NCBI GenBank assembly: GCA_947259705.1
Contig: CAMYNL010000024.1
Span: 1-45,473 of the forward strand
Direction: 5' to 3'
DNA: 45,473 nt
Origin: an uncultured Gammaproteobacteria bacterium
GTDB taxonomy: Bacteria > Pseudomonadota > Gammaproteobacteria > Arenicellales > JAANXG01
Shown: positions 9,465 to 18,360 of the stretch, in pieces
How positions within the stretch are numbered: the first letter of the stretch is position 1
Layout: every line of letters starts with the position of its first letter
Translations under genes and position numbers: made by a program
The notes under the pieces: model-generated
What the model saw: the letters and a program-made list of their open reading frames with translations, nothing else
Database searches by the model: none
Told to the model about the DNA's origin: nothing

Positions 9465-10535
9465 TTAAAGTCTCCTGTTGCTGTCCGTCTGCACCCCGGC
9501 TGAGTCCAGGCGCAGCGGAATGCATTCAATGTCCAGGAATTCTAGTTCCCGTTGAAATCGTTCCAGTCGTTCCCGATCGTCGGTGAGCGCGATGCCGAAG
9601 TCACCACCGCCGGCGCCGCAGGGTTTGTACACCATGCCCGCGGTGCGGGCGGCGGCAGCGATCCTGCGGTGCACCGACGACACGATGTCCAGCCCGGCGG
9701 CACGGCCAAGTCGCTGTAGCCCGGCGGCATATTCGCGCGTAACTGCGAGGAACTCCCCGGCGTCACCGCGCCGGGCGGATTTTACGGCGGATTCGGCGAG
9801 AATGCCCAATCCGGACATTATTCTGTCATATTCTGTCCGATGCGCCGACCGCCAACGCTCCAGACCGCCCAGATAGGACATGGTCGAGGCGGCCTGGCCC
9901 GTCCACACGAAGCGTAACAACAGGCGCGGCGGCAGGCTGGCAGGGGTCGCGCTTGGCTGGCCTCGGCGCCGGAACACCAGGCTGCCGCCGTAGAGGCTGG
10001 CGGCAATGTCCGCACCACTGCCATGGTTTTGCTGGAAACGGTTGTGAGCTTCGATCAGGGCGGCGAGCCGGCCAGCGCGATCGGCGCAGACCAGCGGATT
10101 CCGACGCCGTTGATTCGCCAAGGCCCACCCGAGCGCCACCGTCAGCGCGGCGGAGGAACCGAGCCCCAGTTTTTCCGCCTGGCGGCCACGGCGCCGCAGG
10201 TAGAACCGTTCGCTGCCCAGCGCTATGGCCACACCGGGACCGGTGCCGAGGCCTTTCCGTTCCGCGTCAGTCAGTGACCCTACGGCGCATTCCAGCAGCC
10301 GGTAGTGCCGGCCATTATCGTCGCGCCAGCAGATCCGGCCGTCTGTCCCGAAACTGAATTCCGCGGCCGGGAACAACCCGGCGGCAGATACCCTGCCGAC
10401 CGCCGACTCCAGGTCGTCCACGGACACCGTGGCGCGGCGGTCCACCGACATCATCAGCGCCGGCGCGCCCGACAGCACAGCGTATTCGCCGATCAGCATG
10501 ATCTTCCCCGGCGCGGAAGTGGTGATCCTGTTCAT
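9465..10535 (-). CDS. mvaK2: Phosphomevalonate kinase (GHMP family)
   Basis: It phosphorylates mevalonate 5-phosphate to the 5-diphosphate. SAPGKIMLIGEYAVLSG at the N-terminus and KLGLGSSAALTVALGWA mid-protein are GHMP substrate and ATP-loop motifs, and CGAGGGDFGIAL near the C-terminus is the third GHMP motif. With ATG 10535 the product is 356 residues. That start overlaps the mvaD stop as ATGA, indicating translational coupling; the frame is open further upstream but only into mvaD. The stop codon abuts the ATG of the reductase-kinase fusion. Assignment to phosphomevalonate rather than another GHMP substrate rests on operon context plus the LIGEYAVL motif, which is typical of this group. Confidence 0.88.
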   Translation of the reverse strand: MNRITTSAPGKIMLIGEYAVLSGAPALMMSVDRRATVSVDDLESAVGRVSAAGLFPAAEFSFGTDGRICWRDDNGRHYRLLECAVGSLTDAERKGLGTGPGVAIALGSERFYLRRRGRQAEKLGLGSSAALTVALGWALANQRRRNPLVCADRAGRLAALIEAHNRFQQNHGSGADIAASLYGGSLVFRRRGQPSATPASLPPRLLLRFVWTGQAASTMSYLGGLERWRSAHRTEYDRIMSGLGILAESAVKSARRGDAGEFLAVTREYAAGLQRLGRAAGLDIVSSVHRRIAAAARTAGMVYKPCGAGGGDFGIALTDDRERLERFQRELEFLDIECIPLRLDSAGVQTDSNRRL

Positions 10536-11506
10536 GGGATTGCGGGCAGTAGCTGGGCACCCGCTCCGAGTCCGCTGCTGATGACCTCGAGTACGCCGGG
10601 GATTTCGGCCAGCGCACGCGCGGTGTGGTCGCGGTGTTCCGGCAGGCACACCGCCTTGATCTGCGGCCCGGCGTCAACAGTGAAAAACACGGCGTTGCCC
10701 CGGCGCCGCAGCTCGCGGATGCGGTGCAGGCAATCCACGGTGGCGCTGTTCCAGTACACCAGCCCGGGCCTGGCCGACAGCATGACCGCATGCATCTTCA
10801 GGCAGCTATGCTCGCTGATTTCGCTCAGGCGGCTGAAGTCCCGCCCCAGGACCGCCGCGCGCGCCTGTTGGAAGTCCCGGGGCGTGGTTTCCACCCACGC
10901 GGGATAGAAGTCGGCACTGGCTGCCGATTGCAGCATGCCGGCCCTGGAGCCCGTCGGCTTTTCCGCCCGCGAAGTTACCGCCACCACCACCTGCAGCGGC
11001 CATGCGGCGGCTTCGAGCAGGGACATCGCAAGATCGTCGTTGTGCGGGTCGAGCGGCATTTCCACGAAGCCCCCGAAGATAGAACGGGCGGCGGAACCCG
11101 ACGCCAGGCGGGCCAGGCGCGACCTCTGCCCGGGACCGAATTCCAGGCCCAGCGCGGCGCAGCCGGCGGTCACCAGCGCGGCGAATCCCGACGCCGACGA
11201 CGCCAGGCCGGCGTTGGTGGGGAAATTATTGACGCTTTCCACCACCGCTGAATGGCCACAGCCGGCCAGTTCCCGCAGCCGGTCCAGGGTGGCGCTGACG
11301 CGAGCCAAGTGAGCGGGCTCGGCGTTCCCATTCAGGCTGAATCGGTCCGCTTCCAGGCCGGGTTCAAACGCTACCCGGGTCTGCGTCCAGAGTGTGTCCA
11401 GAGTTATCGACAGTGAAGGGACTGCCGGTAGATTCCGGCTCTGGTCGCGTTTGCCCCAGTATTTCACCAGTGCGATGTTGGGCTGAGCCTGGGCGGTAGC
11501 TTGCAT
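10532..11506 (-). CDS. mvaD: Diphosphomevalonate decarboxylase
   Basis: It performs ATP-dependent decarboxylation of mevalonate diphosphate to isopentenyl diphosphate. The signature NIALVKYWGKRD near the N-terminus and VPSLSITLDTLWTQT are diagnostic. NFPTNAGLASSASGFAALV is the phosphate-binding loop, and the C-terminal part has the conserved VYWNSATVDCL region. The length (324 residues) is normal. It is the first gene of the four-gene operon, 138 bp downstream of the DUF502 gene on the same strand. The operon promoter is therefore either in that gap or upstream of DUF502; no clear -35/-10 pair is visible. Confidence 0.94.
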   Translation of the reverse strand: MQATAQAQPNIALVKYWGKRDQSRNLPAVPSLSITLDTLWTQTRVAFEPGLEADRFSLNGNAEPAHLARVSATLDRLRELAGCGHSAVVESVNNFPTNAGLASSASGFAALVTAGCAALGLEFGPGQRSRLARLASGSAARSIFGGFVEMPLDPHNDDLAMSLLEAAAWPLQVVVAVTSRAEKPTGSRAGMLQSAASADFYPAWVETTPRDFQQARAAVLGRDFSRLSEISEHSCLKMHAVMLSARPGLVYWNSATVDCLHRIRELRRRGNAVFFTVDAGPQIKAVCLPEHRDHTARALAEIPGVLEVISSGLGAGAQLLPAIP

Positions 11507-11644
11507 GGTCGGTCGCTGAGATACGGGTGCGCAATGGAGGATGACGCGGGGCGGGAATTCTAGCCGATCGCGCGAAACACTGCTCGCCGCGGCGTCAGGT
11601 CTGCGGTCATGTCGGCTGACGCCACCCTCCCCGAGGAGCCCTTC

Positions 11645-12301
11645 TCAGCCGGAGCGCTGGAATCCGATCGAGTCCGGGCCCACCGCACCGCCGGAGATGA
11701 TGAAGGTCATCGCCTCTTCGACGGTCATGTCGGTGGTGACCAGCAGATCGGTCGGCACGATCTCAAGATAACCCGAGGTCGGATTCGGGGTGGTCGGCAC
11801 ATAGACCGCCGCGAGATCTCGGCCGCTGCGGCTGTCGTGGATGATGCGGGTGACGAATCCAACGGCCTTCATGGACTCGTTGGGAAAGTCGATCAGCACC
11901 ACCCGCTCCAGTTTTCCCGGTTCCCGGTTCAGTGCGGCAAGCAGCTTCTTGGTCGATCCGTAGATTCGCTGCACGAAAGGAATGCGGACCATCAGCTGGT
12001 CGAAGCTGTTGACGACACGTTTGCCGACGACCCGGGTGGTCACCCACCCCAACAGGTACAGCCCCACCAGGGTGATAATCACCGCTACGGTGGGCTGCAG
12101 CCATGGATGCAGCAGGGCCTCGGTCAGATTCGGCCAGGACTCGCCGATGCCACGGGCCAGTGCATTGACCCAGGGAGTTCCCAGTTTCGACAGCAGCCGG
12201 AATACGAACTCGAATACCAGCCAGGTGATCCATAACGGCACGACGGTCAGGATACCGGCAAGCAGGTAATTGGGTATGCGTGGTCTAGGTGCCTTCGCCA
12301 T
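11645..12301 (-). CDS. DUF502 family membrane protein
   Basis: This is a 218-residue protein with two predicted membrane helices: about residues 12-35 (LLAGILTVVPLWITWLVFEFV) and about 70-90 (TVAVIITLVGLYLLGWV). A soluble domain follows with the family blocks RIPFVQRIYGSTKKLL and YVPTTPNPTSGYLEIVP. The function of DUF502 is unknown; members are widespread in bacteria and plants. The ATG at 12301 gives MAKAPRPRIPNYLLAG, a good family N-terminus. It is divergent from the nitroreductase gene. Confidence 0.9.
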   Translation of the reverse strand: MAKAPRPRIPNYLLAGILTVVPLWITWLVFEFVFRLLSKLGTPWVNALARGIGESWPNLTEALLHPWLQPTVAVIITLVGLYLLGWVTTRVVGKRVVNSFDQLMVRIPFVQRIYGSTKKLLAALNREPGKLERVVLIDFPNESMKAVGFVTRIIHDSRSGRDLAAVYVPTTPNPTSGYLEIVPTDLLVTTDMTVEEAMTFIISGGAVGPDSIGFQRSG

Positions 12302-12410
12302 GGTTCTCTACCTCGTTGTTCAACGCCTACCTTATCATCGTAAGATTGCACATTGAATTCATATGTAGCATTGTCTACTGTCTCTAGTTTTACACCATGT
12401 TTCCCGATTT

Positions 12411-12959
12411 ATGTCCGACTCCGTCGAAGCCGTCATCCAGGGCCGGCGCACGATCAATTTCTTCGAACGTGACATCCCGCCCAGGGACATCATCCTGCAG
12501 GCAATCGACCTCGCCCGTTGGGCACCGAATCACCACTTGACGGAACCCTGGCATTTCTATCTGTTGACACCCGCGACCAAGGATAGGATCTGTGATCTGA
12601 ACGCCGAAATCGTCACCGTCGAGAAGGGTGCCGCGGCCGGGAAGGCAAAGCGTGAGCGCTGGAGCAGGATTCCCGGCTGGTTGGTAGTGACCTGTGACCG
12701 GTCCGACGACCAGCGGCGCTGGCAGGAGGACTATGCGGCCTGCTGCTGCGCCATCCATTCCTTCTCGCTGTTTCTATGGTCACGCGGGATTGGCGTAAAA
12801 TGGACCACCGGAGAAGTCACGCGAGACCCCCGGTTCTATGATGCCATCTGGGCCGACCCGGCCCTGGAGCGGGTCGTCGGGCTGGTCTGGTACGGATATC
12901 CCGCAGAGATTCCGGTCAGCGTCAGGAAGCCCGTGGCCGATATAGTCATCGAGGTCTGA
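12411..12959 (+). CDS. Nitroreductase-family flavoprotein (YdjA-like)
   Basis: This is a 182-residue single-domain nitroreductase that would bind FMN and reduce substrates with NAD(P)H. The N-terminal block VIQGRRTINFFERDIP (RRS-like FMN contact), LARWAPNHHLTEPWHFY (substrate and FMN region) and the C-terminal GYPAEIP are typical of the short YdjA-type subgroup. The physiological substrate is unknown. The ATG at 12411 lies directly before the conserved SDSVEAVIQGR. The 109-bp divergent gap to DUF502 is AT-rich but shows no strong promoter boxes. Confidence 0.87.
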   Translation: MSDSVEAVIQGRRTINFFERDIPPRDIILQAIDLARWAPNHHLTEPWHFYLLTPATKDRICDLNAEIVTVEKGAAAGKAKRERWSRIPGWLVVTCDRSDDQRRWQEDYAACCCAIHSFSLFLWSRGIGVKWTTGEVTRDPRFYDAIWADPALERVVGLVWYGYPAEIPVSVRKPVADIVIEV

Positions 12960-13004
12960 CCTTCGCGACCGGCCGGGTTTGTGCCGTCGCAGTGAACAAC
13001 CAGC

Positions 13005-14240
13005 ATGAAACGAAAAGTCGCGAACGAAGATCTGATGATCGGCATGTACGTGGTCGAGCTGGACCGGCCGTGGGATAACGTCCCTTTCGAGTCACCATTC
13101 GAGCTGCAGGGGTTCACCATTGCGAACGTCGAGGAACTCGAGAAGGTGCGCAAGCTGTGCGGTTACGTGTACATCGATCCGACCCTGGGTGTAGGTGCCA
13201 AGCGTTACCTGGAGGACGACATGCCGATGCAGGACATTTTCGACGTCATGCACGCGCTGCCTCAGCATGAATCCGAAGTCTACAGGGAAACCACCACCTT
13301 CTCACACGAGCTTGATACTGCGAGTCAGGTGCTGGATGACTGCGAGGTGGTATATGCTCGGATCGAGGAGGCCTTGGCGAAGGGCGGGGATACGGACATG
13401 GAAACAATCAAGAGCGCGATGACCGACCTGGTCGGCAGCGTCATTCGCAATCCCGCCGCCGTGTCCTGGTTGGTGCGGTTGAAACGGGGTGATTCGACCA
13501 CCTATTCCCACTCCATCGCGGTCTGTGTGCTGGCGCTGGCGGTAGGACGGTTCCTGGGATTGCCGCGAAACCAGATGGAAAACCTGGGTCTGGCAGCCCT
13601 GCTGCAGGATATCGGCAAGATCCGCCTGCCCGAGGAGTTGTTAACTAAGACCGGGCCGCTAAACTCTAAGGAACGCGAGATCCTCAGAAGACACGTCATG
13701 GAATCCGTCCAGATGTTGGAACAGGCAAGAAATTTCCCCAAACAGGTGGTGCAGACCGTCAGTATGCACCACGAGCGTCACGACGGCAGCGGTTATCCCC
13801 GCGGCCTGAAGGGCGATGACGTCTCGATGCCGGCAGTCGTCTGCGCGCTGGCCGACAGCTACGAGGCGATGGTCAATGATCGCCCCTACCGTCGCGCGAA
13901 GACCTCCTACGAGGCCCTGATGGAATTGTATGGCAAACGTGACACCGAGTTTGCCGGCGCGTTGGTCGAACAGTTCATCCAGTGCATCGGTATTTTTCCG
14001 ATTGGCAGCTTCGTGCAACTCAATACCAAGGAGATTGCGGTGGTGATCAAGCGCAACCAGATCCAGCAGCTGAAGCCGCGCGTCATGATCCTTGTATCGG
14101 CAGACGGGAAACGCAAGGAGGAACCGGAATCCATGGATTTGGCGGCGCAATACCTGGAACCGGGGGAGGTGCCGCGTATCATCTCCAAGGTGGTCAACCC
14201 CAAAAGGTTCGACATTGACCCCCATCAGTTCTTTGCGTGA
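13005..14240 (+). CDS. HD-GYP domain protein with altered HD motif
   Basis: This 411-residue protein has an N-terminal DUF3391-like region (about 5-130) and an HD-GYP domain (about 165-350) of the cyclic-di-GMP phosphodiesterase family. HHERHDGSGYP (255-265) is intact. The HD dyad, normally LLHDIGKI, reads LLQDIGKI: Q201-D202 replaces His-Asp. The missing histidine is normally a metal ligand, so catalysis may be altered or lost. The TGA stop overlaps the start of the next gene as GTGA, so the two proteins are translationally coupled. The domain order and absence of membrane segments indicate a cytoplasmic protein. Confidence 0.92.
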   Translation: MKRKVANEDLMIGMYVVELDRPWDNVPFESPFELQGFTIANVEELEKVRKLCGYVYIDPTLGVGAKRYLEDDMPMQDIFDVMHALPQHESEVYRETTTFSHELDTASQVLDDCEVVYARIEEALAKGGDTDMETIKSAMTDLVGSVIRNPAAVSWLVRLKRGDSTTYSHSIAVCVLALAVGRFLGLPRNQMENLGLAALLQDIGKIRLPEELLTKTGPLNSKEREILRRHVMESVQMLEQARNFPKQVVQTVSMHHERHDGSGYPRGLKGDDVSMPAVVCALADSYEAMVNDRPYRRAKTSYEALMELYGKRDTEFAGALVEQFIQCIGIFPIGSFVQLNTKEIAVVIKRNQIQQLKPRVMILVSADGKRKEEPESMDLAAQYLEPGEVPRIISKVVNPKRFDIDPHQFFA

Positions 14241-15535
14241 CCGAGGCTATGACGGGGGATCACGACGAGATCATGCCTGTAGTGACGACGGACGTGAATA
14301 GAGAGCGGGACGAGTTGCGCCTGGCGCTCGAGAACATCATGGCCTCGCAGCAGCCGGTTGCGCTGATCACCCTGGACGTGAACAAGTTCCGGGACTTCAA
14401 TCTCACGCTGGGCCACGAGATGGGTGACGCCATTCTGCATCACGTCCGGAACAGGCTGCGCCGTTTGCTGCGCAAGGATGACCGTCTCTACCGTATCGGT
14501 GATGACGAGTTCGCAATAGTACTGAAGCCGGTCTTGAGTCGTGATCATGCCCAGATCGCCATCAACAAGCTCGAGGACCTGCTTGCACGGCCCATTGACG
14601 TCGATGGAGACCGAGTTACCGTGAGCGCCTCGGTCGGGGCGGCGTTTTTTCCTGACTCCGCGCGCGATGCCAATGAGCTGTTGCGGCAGTCCCAGTTCGC
14701 GCTCTATCTGGCGAAGGAGGGATCGGATTTTCATGTAGTCTATGATCCGCAGCTGGAGGGGCAGCAGGACGCTATACGGAACCTGGCGATAGGCCTCAAG
14801 CAGGCGCTGGATCGAAATGCACTCGAACTCAAGTATCAGCCCATTGTGGAAATCAGCGACAGCCGCATCGCGCACGTGGAGGCGCTGATACGCTGGTACG
14901 ATCCGGACAAGGGACGGATATCGCCGCTGCAGTTGGTGCGGGTGGCCGAGCAAACGGGCTTGATACGGCCGCTGACCAACTGGGTGCTGAATACCGCGCT
15001 GCGCGAATGCGGGGAGTTCTCCAACCTAAAGATCTCCGTCAATCTGTCCGTACTCAATCTCGATGACCCGGAACTCGTCGAGCTGGTGAAGAGATCGCTG
15101 TCCACGTGGCGGGTGGCTCCGCGCCGCTTGTGTCTGGAAGTGACGGAGACCGCCATGATGGCGGATCCGGACCGTAATCAGGGTGTACTGCAGGAGCTGT
15201 CCCAGCTCGGCGTGGAACTGTCCATCGATGATTTCGGCAGCGGATATTCGTCCCTGCAGTATCTGAAAAGGCTTCCAGTTCATAACATCAAGATAGACCG
15301 GGAGTTCGTCAGCGAGATCGGCAACGAGGACGGCGATACGCGCATCGTCGAGGCGGTGACGCAGCTCGGCCACAGCTTCGGCCTCACTGTGATTGCCGAG
15401 GGCGTCGAAGATGCGGCCAGTCTCGGCGTGCTGCAGCGACTGGGTTGCGACATGGCGCAGGGATTCCATCTGTCGCGGCCGATACCGCTCGACGCCTTGA
15501 GCGAATTGCTCCCGCACCAGTTACCCGCGGCCTGA
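14237..15535 (+). CDS. GGDEF-EAL protein, degenerate GGDEF
   Basis: This is a 432-residue cytoplasmic protein. The GGDEF domain (about 30-170) has G88-D-D-E-F in the signature position, so the second glycine is aspartate and diguanylate cyclase activity is doubtful. The EAL domain (about 185-430) looks complete: E215AL, VNLSVLNL, LEVTETAMM, IDDFGSGYSSL, IKIDREFV, IAEGVED and QGFHLSRP, which carry the metal and substrate residues of active phosphodiesterases. The likely net activity is cyclic-di-GMP hydrolysis, perhaps with GTP or protein control through the GGDEF domain. The start is GTG 14237, overlapping the HD-GYP stop. Confidence 0.92.
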   Translation: MTEAMTGDHDEIMPVVTTDVNRERDELRLALENIMASQQPVALITLDVNKFRDFNLTLGHEMGDAILHHVRNRLRRLLRKDDRLYRIGDDEFAIVLKPVLSRDHAQIAINKLEDLLARPIDVDGDRVTVSASVGAAFFPDSARDANELLRQSQFALYLAKEGSDFHVVYDPQLEGQQDAIRNLAIGLKQALDRNALELKYQPIVEISDSRIAHVEALIRWYDPDKGRISPLQLVRVAEQTGLIRPLTNWVLNTALRECGEFSNLKISVNLSVLNLDDPELVELVKRSLSTWRVAPRRLCLEVTETAMMADPDRNQGVLQELSQLGVELSIDDFGSGYSSLQYLKRLPVHNIKIDREFVSEIGNEDGDTRIVEAVTQLGHSFGLTVIAEGVEDAASLGVLQRLGCDMAQGFHLSRPIPLDALSELLPHQLPAA

Positions 15536-15590
15536 GCCGCTGCCGGCACGGCACTTGCGTTGCCGCATTGCTTGCCCCACCTTCTGGGCC

Positions 15591-15803
15591 ATGGGAGACA
15601 TCTCTAACGACCGTCACCGGCTGTCGAACACGCTGCAGAGCATGGTGCTGCCGCGCCTCGTACTTTTCGTGCCGGCCGGTGCGCGCCACCGCGCTACCCG
15701 GGTCCCCGTTCGGGTGACCGGAAACCTGCGGCTGCGCTGGCACATGCGCGGTGCGAGGAAACGATTCGCCATGTCGCCGGTGCGCAAACACGACCCGACA
15801 TGA
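15591..15803 (+). CDS. Small unrecognised ORF overlapping ggt start
   Basis: This is a possible 70-residue, arginine-rich basic protein (MGDISNDRHRLSNTLQSM at the start). Its TGA stop overlaps the ATG of the gamma-glutamyltransferase gene as ATGA, the pattern of coupled genes. No family is recognised, the ribosome-binding site is poor, and the overlap may be chance. It occupies most of the 264-bp gap between the EAL gene and ggt. Confidence 0.25.
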   Translation: MGDISNDRHRLSNTLQSMVLPRLVLFVPAGARHRATRVPVRVTGNLRLRWHMRGARKRFAMSPVRKHDPT

Positions 15804-17383
15804 TGTTCTCCTGGGATCTGCCCTACGGCTCGCGCCGCTCCCCGGTATTGGCCCGCAACGTGGTGGCGACCTCGCAGCCTCTTGCCGTCCAGGCCGGGTT
15901 GTCGATGCTGCAGCGGGGCGGCAATGCGACGGACGCCGCGGTCGCGGCAGCCATAGCGCTGACGGTGGTGGAGCCTTGCAGCAATGGCATTGGTGGCGAT
16001 CTGTTCGCCATGGTCTGGGACGGACAGGGTCTGCAGGGGCTGAATGGCTCGGGGCGAGCGCCGCGGGCATGGAACAGGGAGCGCTTCGACCACCTGGAGG
16101 GCATCACGGTCGGACCGCAGTCTGTCACTGTGCCGGGGGCAGTCGATGCCTGGGCGCAGCTGTCGGGCCGTTTCGGGAACCTGACCTTCGCGCAGTTGTT
16201 CGAGCCGGCATGCCAATACGCCGCCGAGGGCTTCGCGGTGTCCCCGATAGTCGGACACACCTGGGGCCAAGCCGTGGACACCTACCATGACAGCGATGAT
16301 TTCCGGCGAGATTTCCTGCCTGCCGGCCGTCCCCCCGCGGTAGGTGAGCGCTTTATCCTGCGCGGACAGTCGGAAACCCTGCAGCAGATCGCGGAGTCGG
16401 CCGGGGAGTCGTTCTATCGCGGGGCGCTGGCGCGCAGGATCGTCGCACATCTGGGGCTGGCCGGCGCCGCCATGACTGCTGAGGACCTGTCGCGACATCG
16501 GTCGGAATGGGTGGCCCCGGTAGCCCAGTCCTACCGTGACGTGGTGGTCCACGAATTGCCGCCCAACAGCCAGGGGGTCGCAGTATCGCTGGCGCTGGGC
16601 ATCCTGCAGCAGCTGGATCTGGCGCAACACCCGGTTGACAGCGCCGACAGTGTTCACCTCCAGGTCGAGGCCATGAAGGCCGCGTTCAGAGAGGTGCGGC
16701 GGCATGTGGCGGACCCGGATCACATGCAGGTATCGGTCGCCGAATTGCTGCACGAGGAGGCATTGGCGGGACATGCCGCGACCATCGACCTCGACCGCGC
16801 CGGGGATCCCGAATCAGGACTGGGCAGCGACGGTGGCACGGTCTACGTAACCGCCGCGGACGAGTCGGGGATGATGGTGTCTCTCATCCAATCCAACTAC
16901 TGGGGATTCGGCTCCGGGTTGGTGGTGCGGGATGCAGGCATCAGCCTGCATAACCGCGGGGCAGGATTCAGTCTGGAGCCCGGCCATCCCAACCTGGTGG
17001 CGGGCGGCAAGCGCCCGTTTCATACCATCATTCCCGGTTTTGTGACCCGTGACGGCGATCCGGTCATGAGCTTCGGCGTAATGGGCGGGCACATGCAGGC
17101 CCAGGGTCATGTCCAGATGGTGACACGGATCTTCGACTACGGCCAGAACCCACAGGCCGCGGCGGATGCCCCGCGCTGGTTCCTGGACGACCGGCTCAGG
17201 CTGGTGTTCGAGTCTGGTTTCCCGGCCGCCGTCCGCGAGGAGCTGCGGCGTCGCGGACATGCCTTCGGCGATCAACCGCCGCGTTTCGCCTTTGGCGGAG
17301 CCCAGTTGATCTATCGTCTTGAGAACGGTGTCTACTGTGCCGCCTCCGATCCTCGCAAGGACGGGCATGCGGCCGGCTTCTGA
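15800..17383 (+). CDS. Gamma-glutamyltransferase (YwrD-like, no signal peptide)
   Basis: This is an Ntn-hydrolase that self-cleaves into two subunits and hydrolyses or transfers gamma-glutamyl groups, for example from glutathione. The large-subunit blocks AGLSMLQRGGNATDAAVAA and CSNGIGGDLFAMVWD are canonical. The cleavage threonine is probably T347 in SDGGTVYVTAAD, followed by SNYWGFGSGLVV and HNRGAGFSL of the small subunit. The 527-residue protein starts MMFSWDLPYGSRRSP, with no signal peptide, so it is likely cytoplasmic, like the Bacillus YwrD branch and unlike periplasmic Ggt. This affects its role: intracellular peptide or xenobiotic-conjugate processing is more likely than export-side glutathione recycling. 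Confidence 0.9.
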   Translation: MMFSWDLPYGSRRSPVLARNVVATSQPLAVQAGLSMLQRGGNATDAAVAAAIALTVVEPCSNGIGGDLFAMVWDGQGLQGLNGSGRAPRAWNRERFDHLEGITVGPQSVTVPGAVDAWAQLSGRFGNLTFAQLFEPACQYAAEGFAVSPIVGHTWGQAVDTYHDSDDFRRDFLPAGRPPAVGERFILRGQSETLQQIAESAGESFYRGALARRIVAHLGLAGAAMTAEDLSRHRSEWVAPVAQSYRDVVVHELPPNSQGVAVSLALGILQQLDLAQHPVDSADSVHLQVEAMKAAFREVRRHVADPDHMQVSVAELLHEEALAGHAATIDLDRAGDPESGLGSDGGTVYVTAADESGMMVSLIQSNYWGFGSGLVVRDAGISLHNRGAGFSLEPGHPNLVAGGKRPFHTIIPGFVTRDGDPVMSFGVMGGHMQAQGHVQMVTRIFDYGQNPQAAADAPRWFLDDRLRLVFESGFPAAVREELRRRGHAFGDQPPRFAFGGAQLIYRLENGVYCAASDPRKDGHAAGF

Positions 17384-17451
17384 CCCGAAGCTTGCACGGA
17401 TGTCTCCGTACTGGAGCGCACGCCGCCAGCCTGGCCCCCGCTGCTGAAGGG

Positions 17452-18168
17452 ATGGCGACGCACCGGTCCATCGTGGTGCTGAGTGGCGCGGGAGTTTCCG
17501 CAGAGTCGGGCATCAGCACCTTCCGTGGCGTCAACGGCCTGTGGAACAACCACCGCATTGAAGAAGTCGCCTCGCCGGAGGGGTTCGCCCGTGACCCGGA
17601 CCTGGTGCATCGATTCTACAACCTGCGGCGCCGGCAGTTGCTCGACCCGCAGACGAGGCCCAACGCGGCGCACCTGGCGCTGGCCAGGCTGGAGCGGTCG
17701 TTTCCAGGAGAGTTCATGCTGGTGACACAGAATATCGACGATCTCCACGAGCGCGCCGGGAGCAGCAGGCTCATCCATATGCACGGCGAACTGCTGAAGG
17801 CCCGTTGCGGCGCCTGTGAGACCGTTGCTGTCCGGTATGATGATATTGACAGCGCGGACACCTGTGGGCACTGTGGCGCCCGGCGCGCCTTACGACCGCA
17901 CGTGGTCTGGTTCGGTGAGATGCCCATGCGGCTGGAGGAGATCTATACTGCCCTGGGGGGATGTGATCTGTTCCTGGCGGTCGGAACCTCTGGGCATGTG
18001 CATCCCGCCGCGGGTTTCGTGGATGTGGCGCGCCGGGCAGGTGCCGCAACGGTCGAGGTCAATCTTGAGACTTCGGTAACGGAGTCAATGTTTCAACGCC
18101 GGATTCTGGGGGCCGCGGCGGCGGTGCTGCCGGTATTGGTGGATGAGCTGCTTGACGGGACGAGATAA
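17452..18168 (+). CDS. cobB: NAD-dependent protein deacylase, sirtuin class III
   Basis: It removes acyl groups from lysines using NAD+. VLSGAGVSAESGISTFRG is the NAD-binding motif, TQNIDDLHE and IHMHGEL (catalytic H111) follow, and four zinc cysteines are at 119, 122, 138 and 141. Y56-x-x-R59 in FYNLRRRQL is the pair that defines class III, desuccinylase-type enzymes such as E. coli CobB and human SIRT5, so succinyl- or malonyl-lysine is a likely substrate. ATG 17452 is preceded by GAAGGG and gives 238 residues; a TTG at 17392 would add 20 residues of poor quality. It follows ggt by 68 bp. Confidence 0.92.
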   Translation: MATHRSIVVLSGAGVSAESGISTFRGVNGLWNNHRIEEVASPEGFARDPDLVHRFYNLRRRQLLDPQTRPNAAHLALARLERSFPGEFMLVTQNIDDLHERAGSSRLIHMHGELLKARCGACETVAVRYDDIDSADTCGHCGARRALRPHVVWFGEMPMRLEEIYTALGGCDLFLAVGTSGHVHPAAGFVDVARRAGAATVEVNLETSVTESMFQRRILGAAAAVLPVLVDELLDGTR

Positions 18169-18201
18169 CGGGCGTAGTACGGCGAAAACGACAGGGGACT
18201 G

Positions 18202-18360
18202 ATGCTATTGAAGCTGGACAGCAGAATCATCATGCGGCGAGCCTTGGGGATGTTCCTGCTCATCGCCACCATTGGCCTGGCCACCTGCCAGTCGGTGCTG
18301 AACAGCTTCGCCGGGACGCAGCCGCCGGCGCCGGCAGCCAGCCCTGAATCGAGGCGATGA
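18202..18360 (+). CDS. Small single-pass membrane protein
   Basis: This is a 52-residue ORF with a basic N-terminus (DSRIIMRRAL), a hydrophobic segment MFLLIATIGLA at about 15-27, then TCQSVLNSFAG and a proline/alanine-rich tail. The cysteine follows LAT, a poor but not impossible lipobox. Its stop overlaps the XpaC start as ATGA, and ACAGGGGAC lies 7 bp before its ATG, so translation is plausible. No family is recognised. Being coupled to the XpaC-TelA-SPFH genes suggests a small subunit of the same membrane complex. Confidence 0.6.
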   Translation: MLLKLDSRIIMRRALGMFLLIATIGLATCQSVLNSFAGTQPPAPAASPESRR

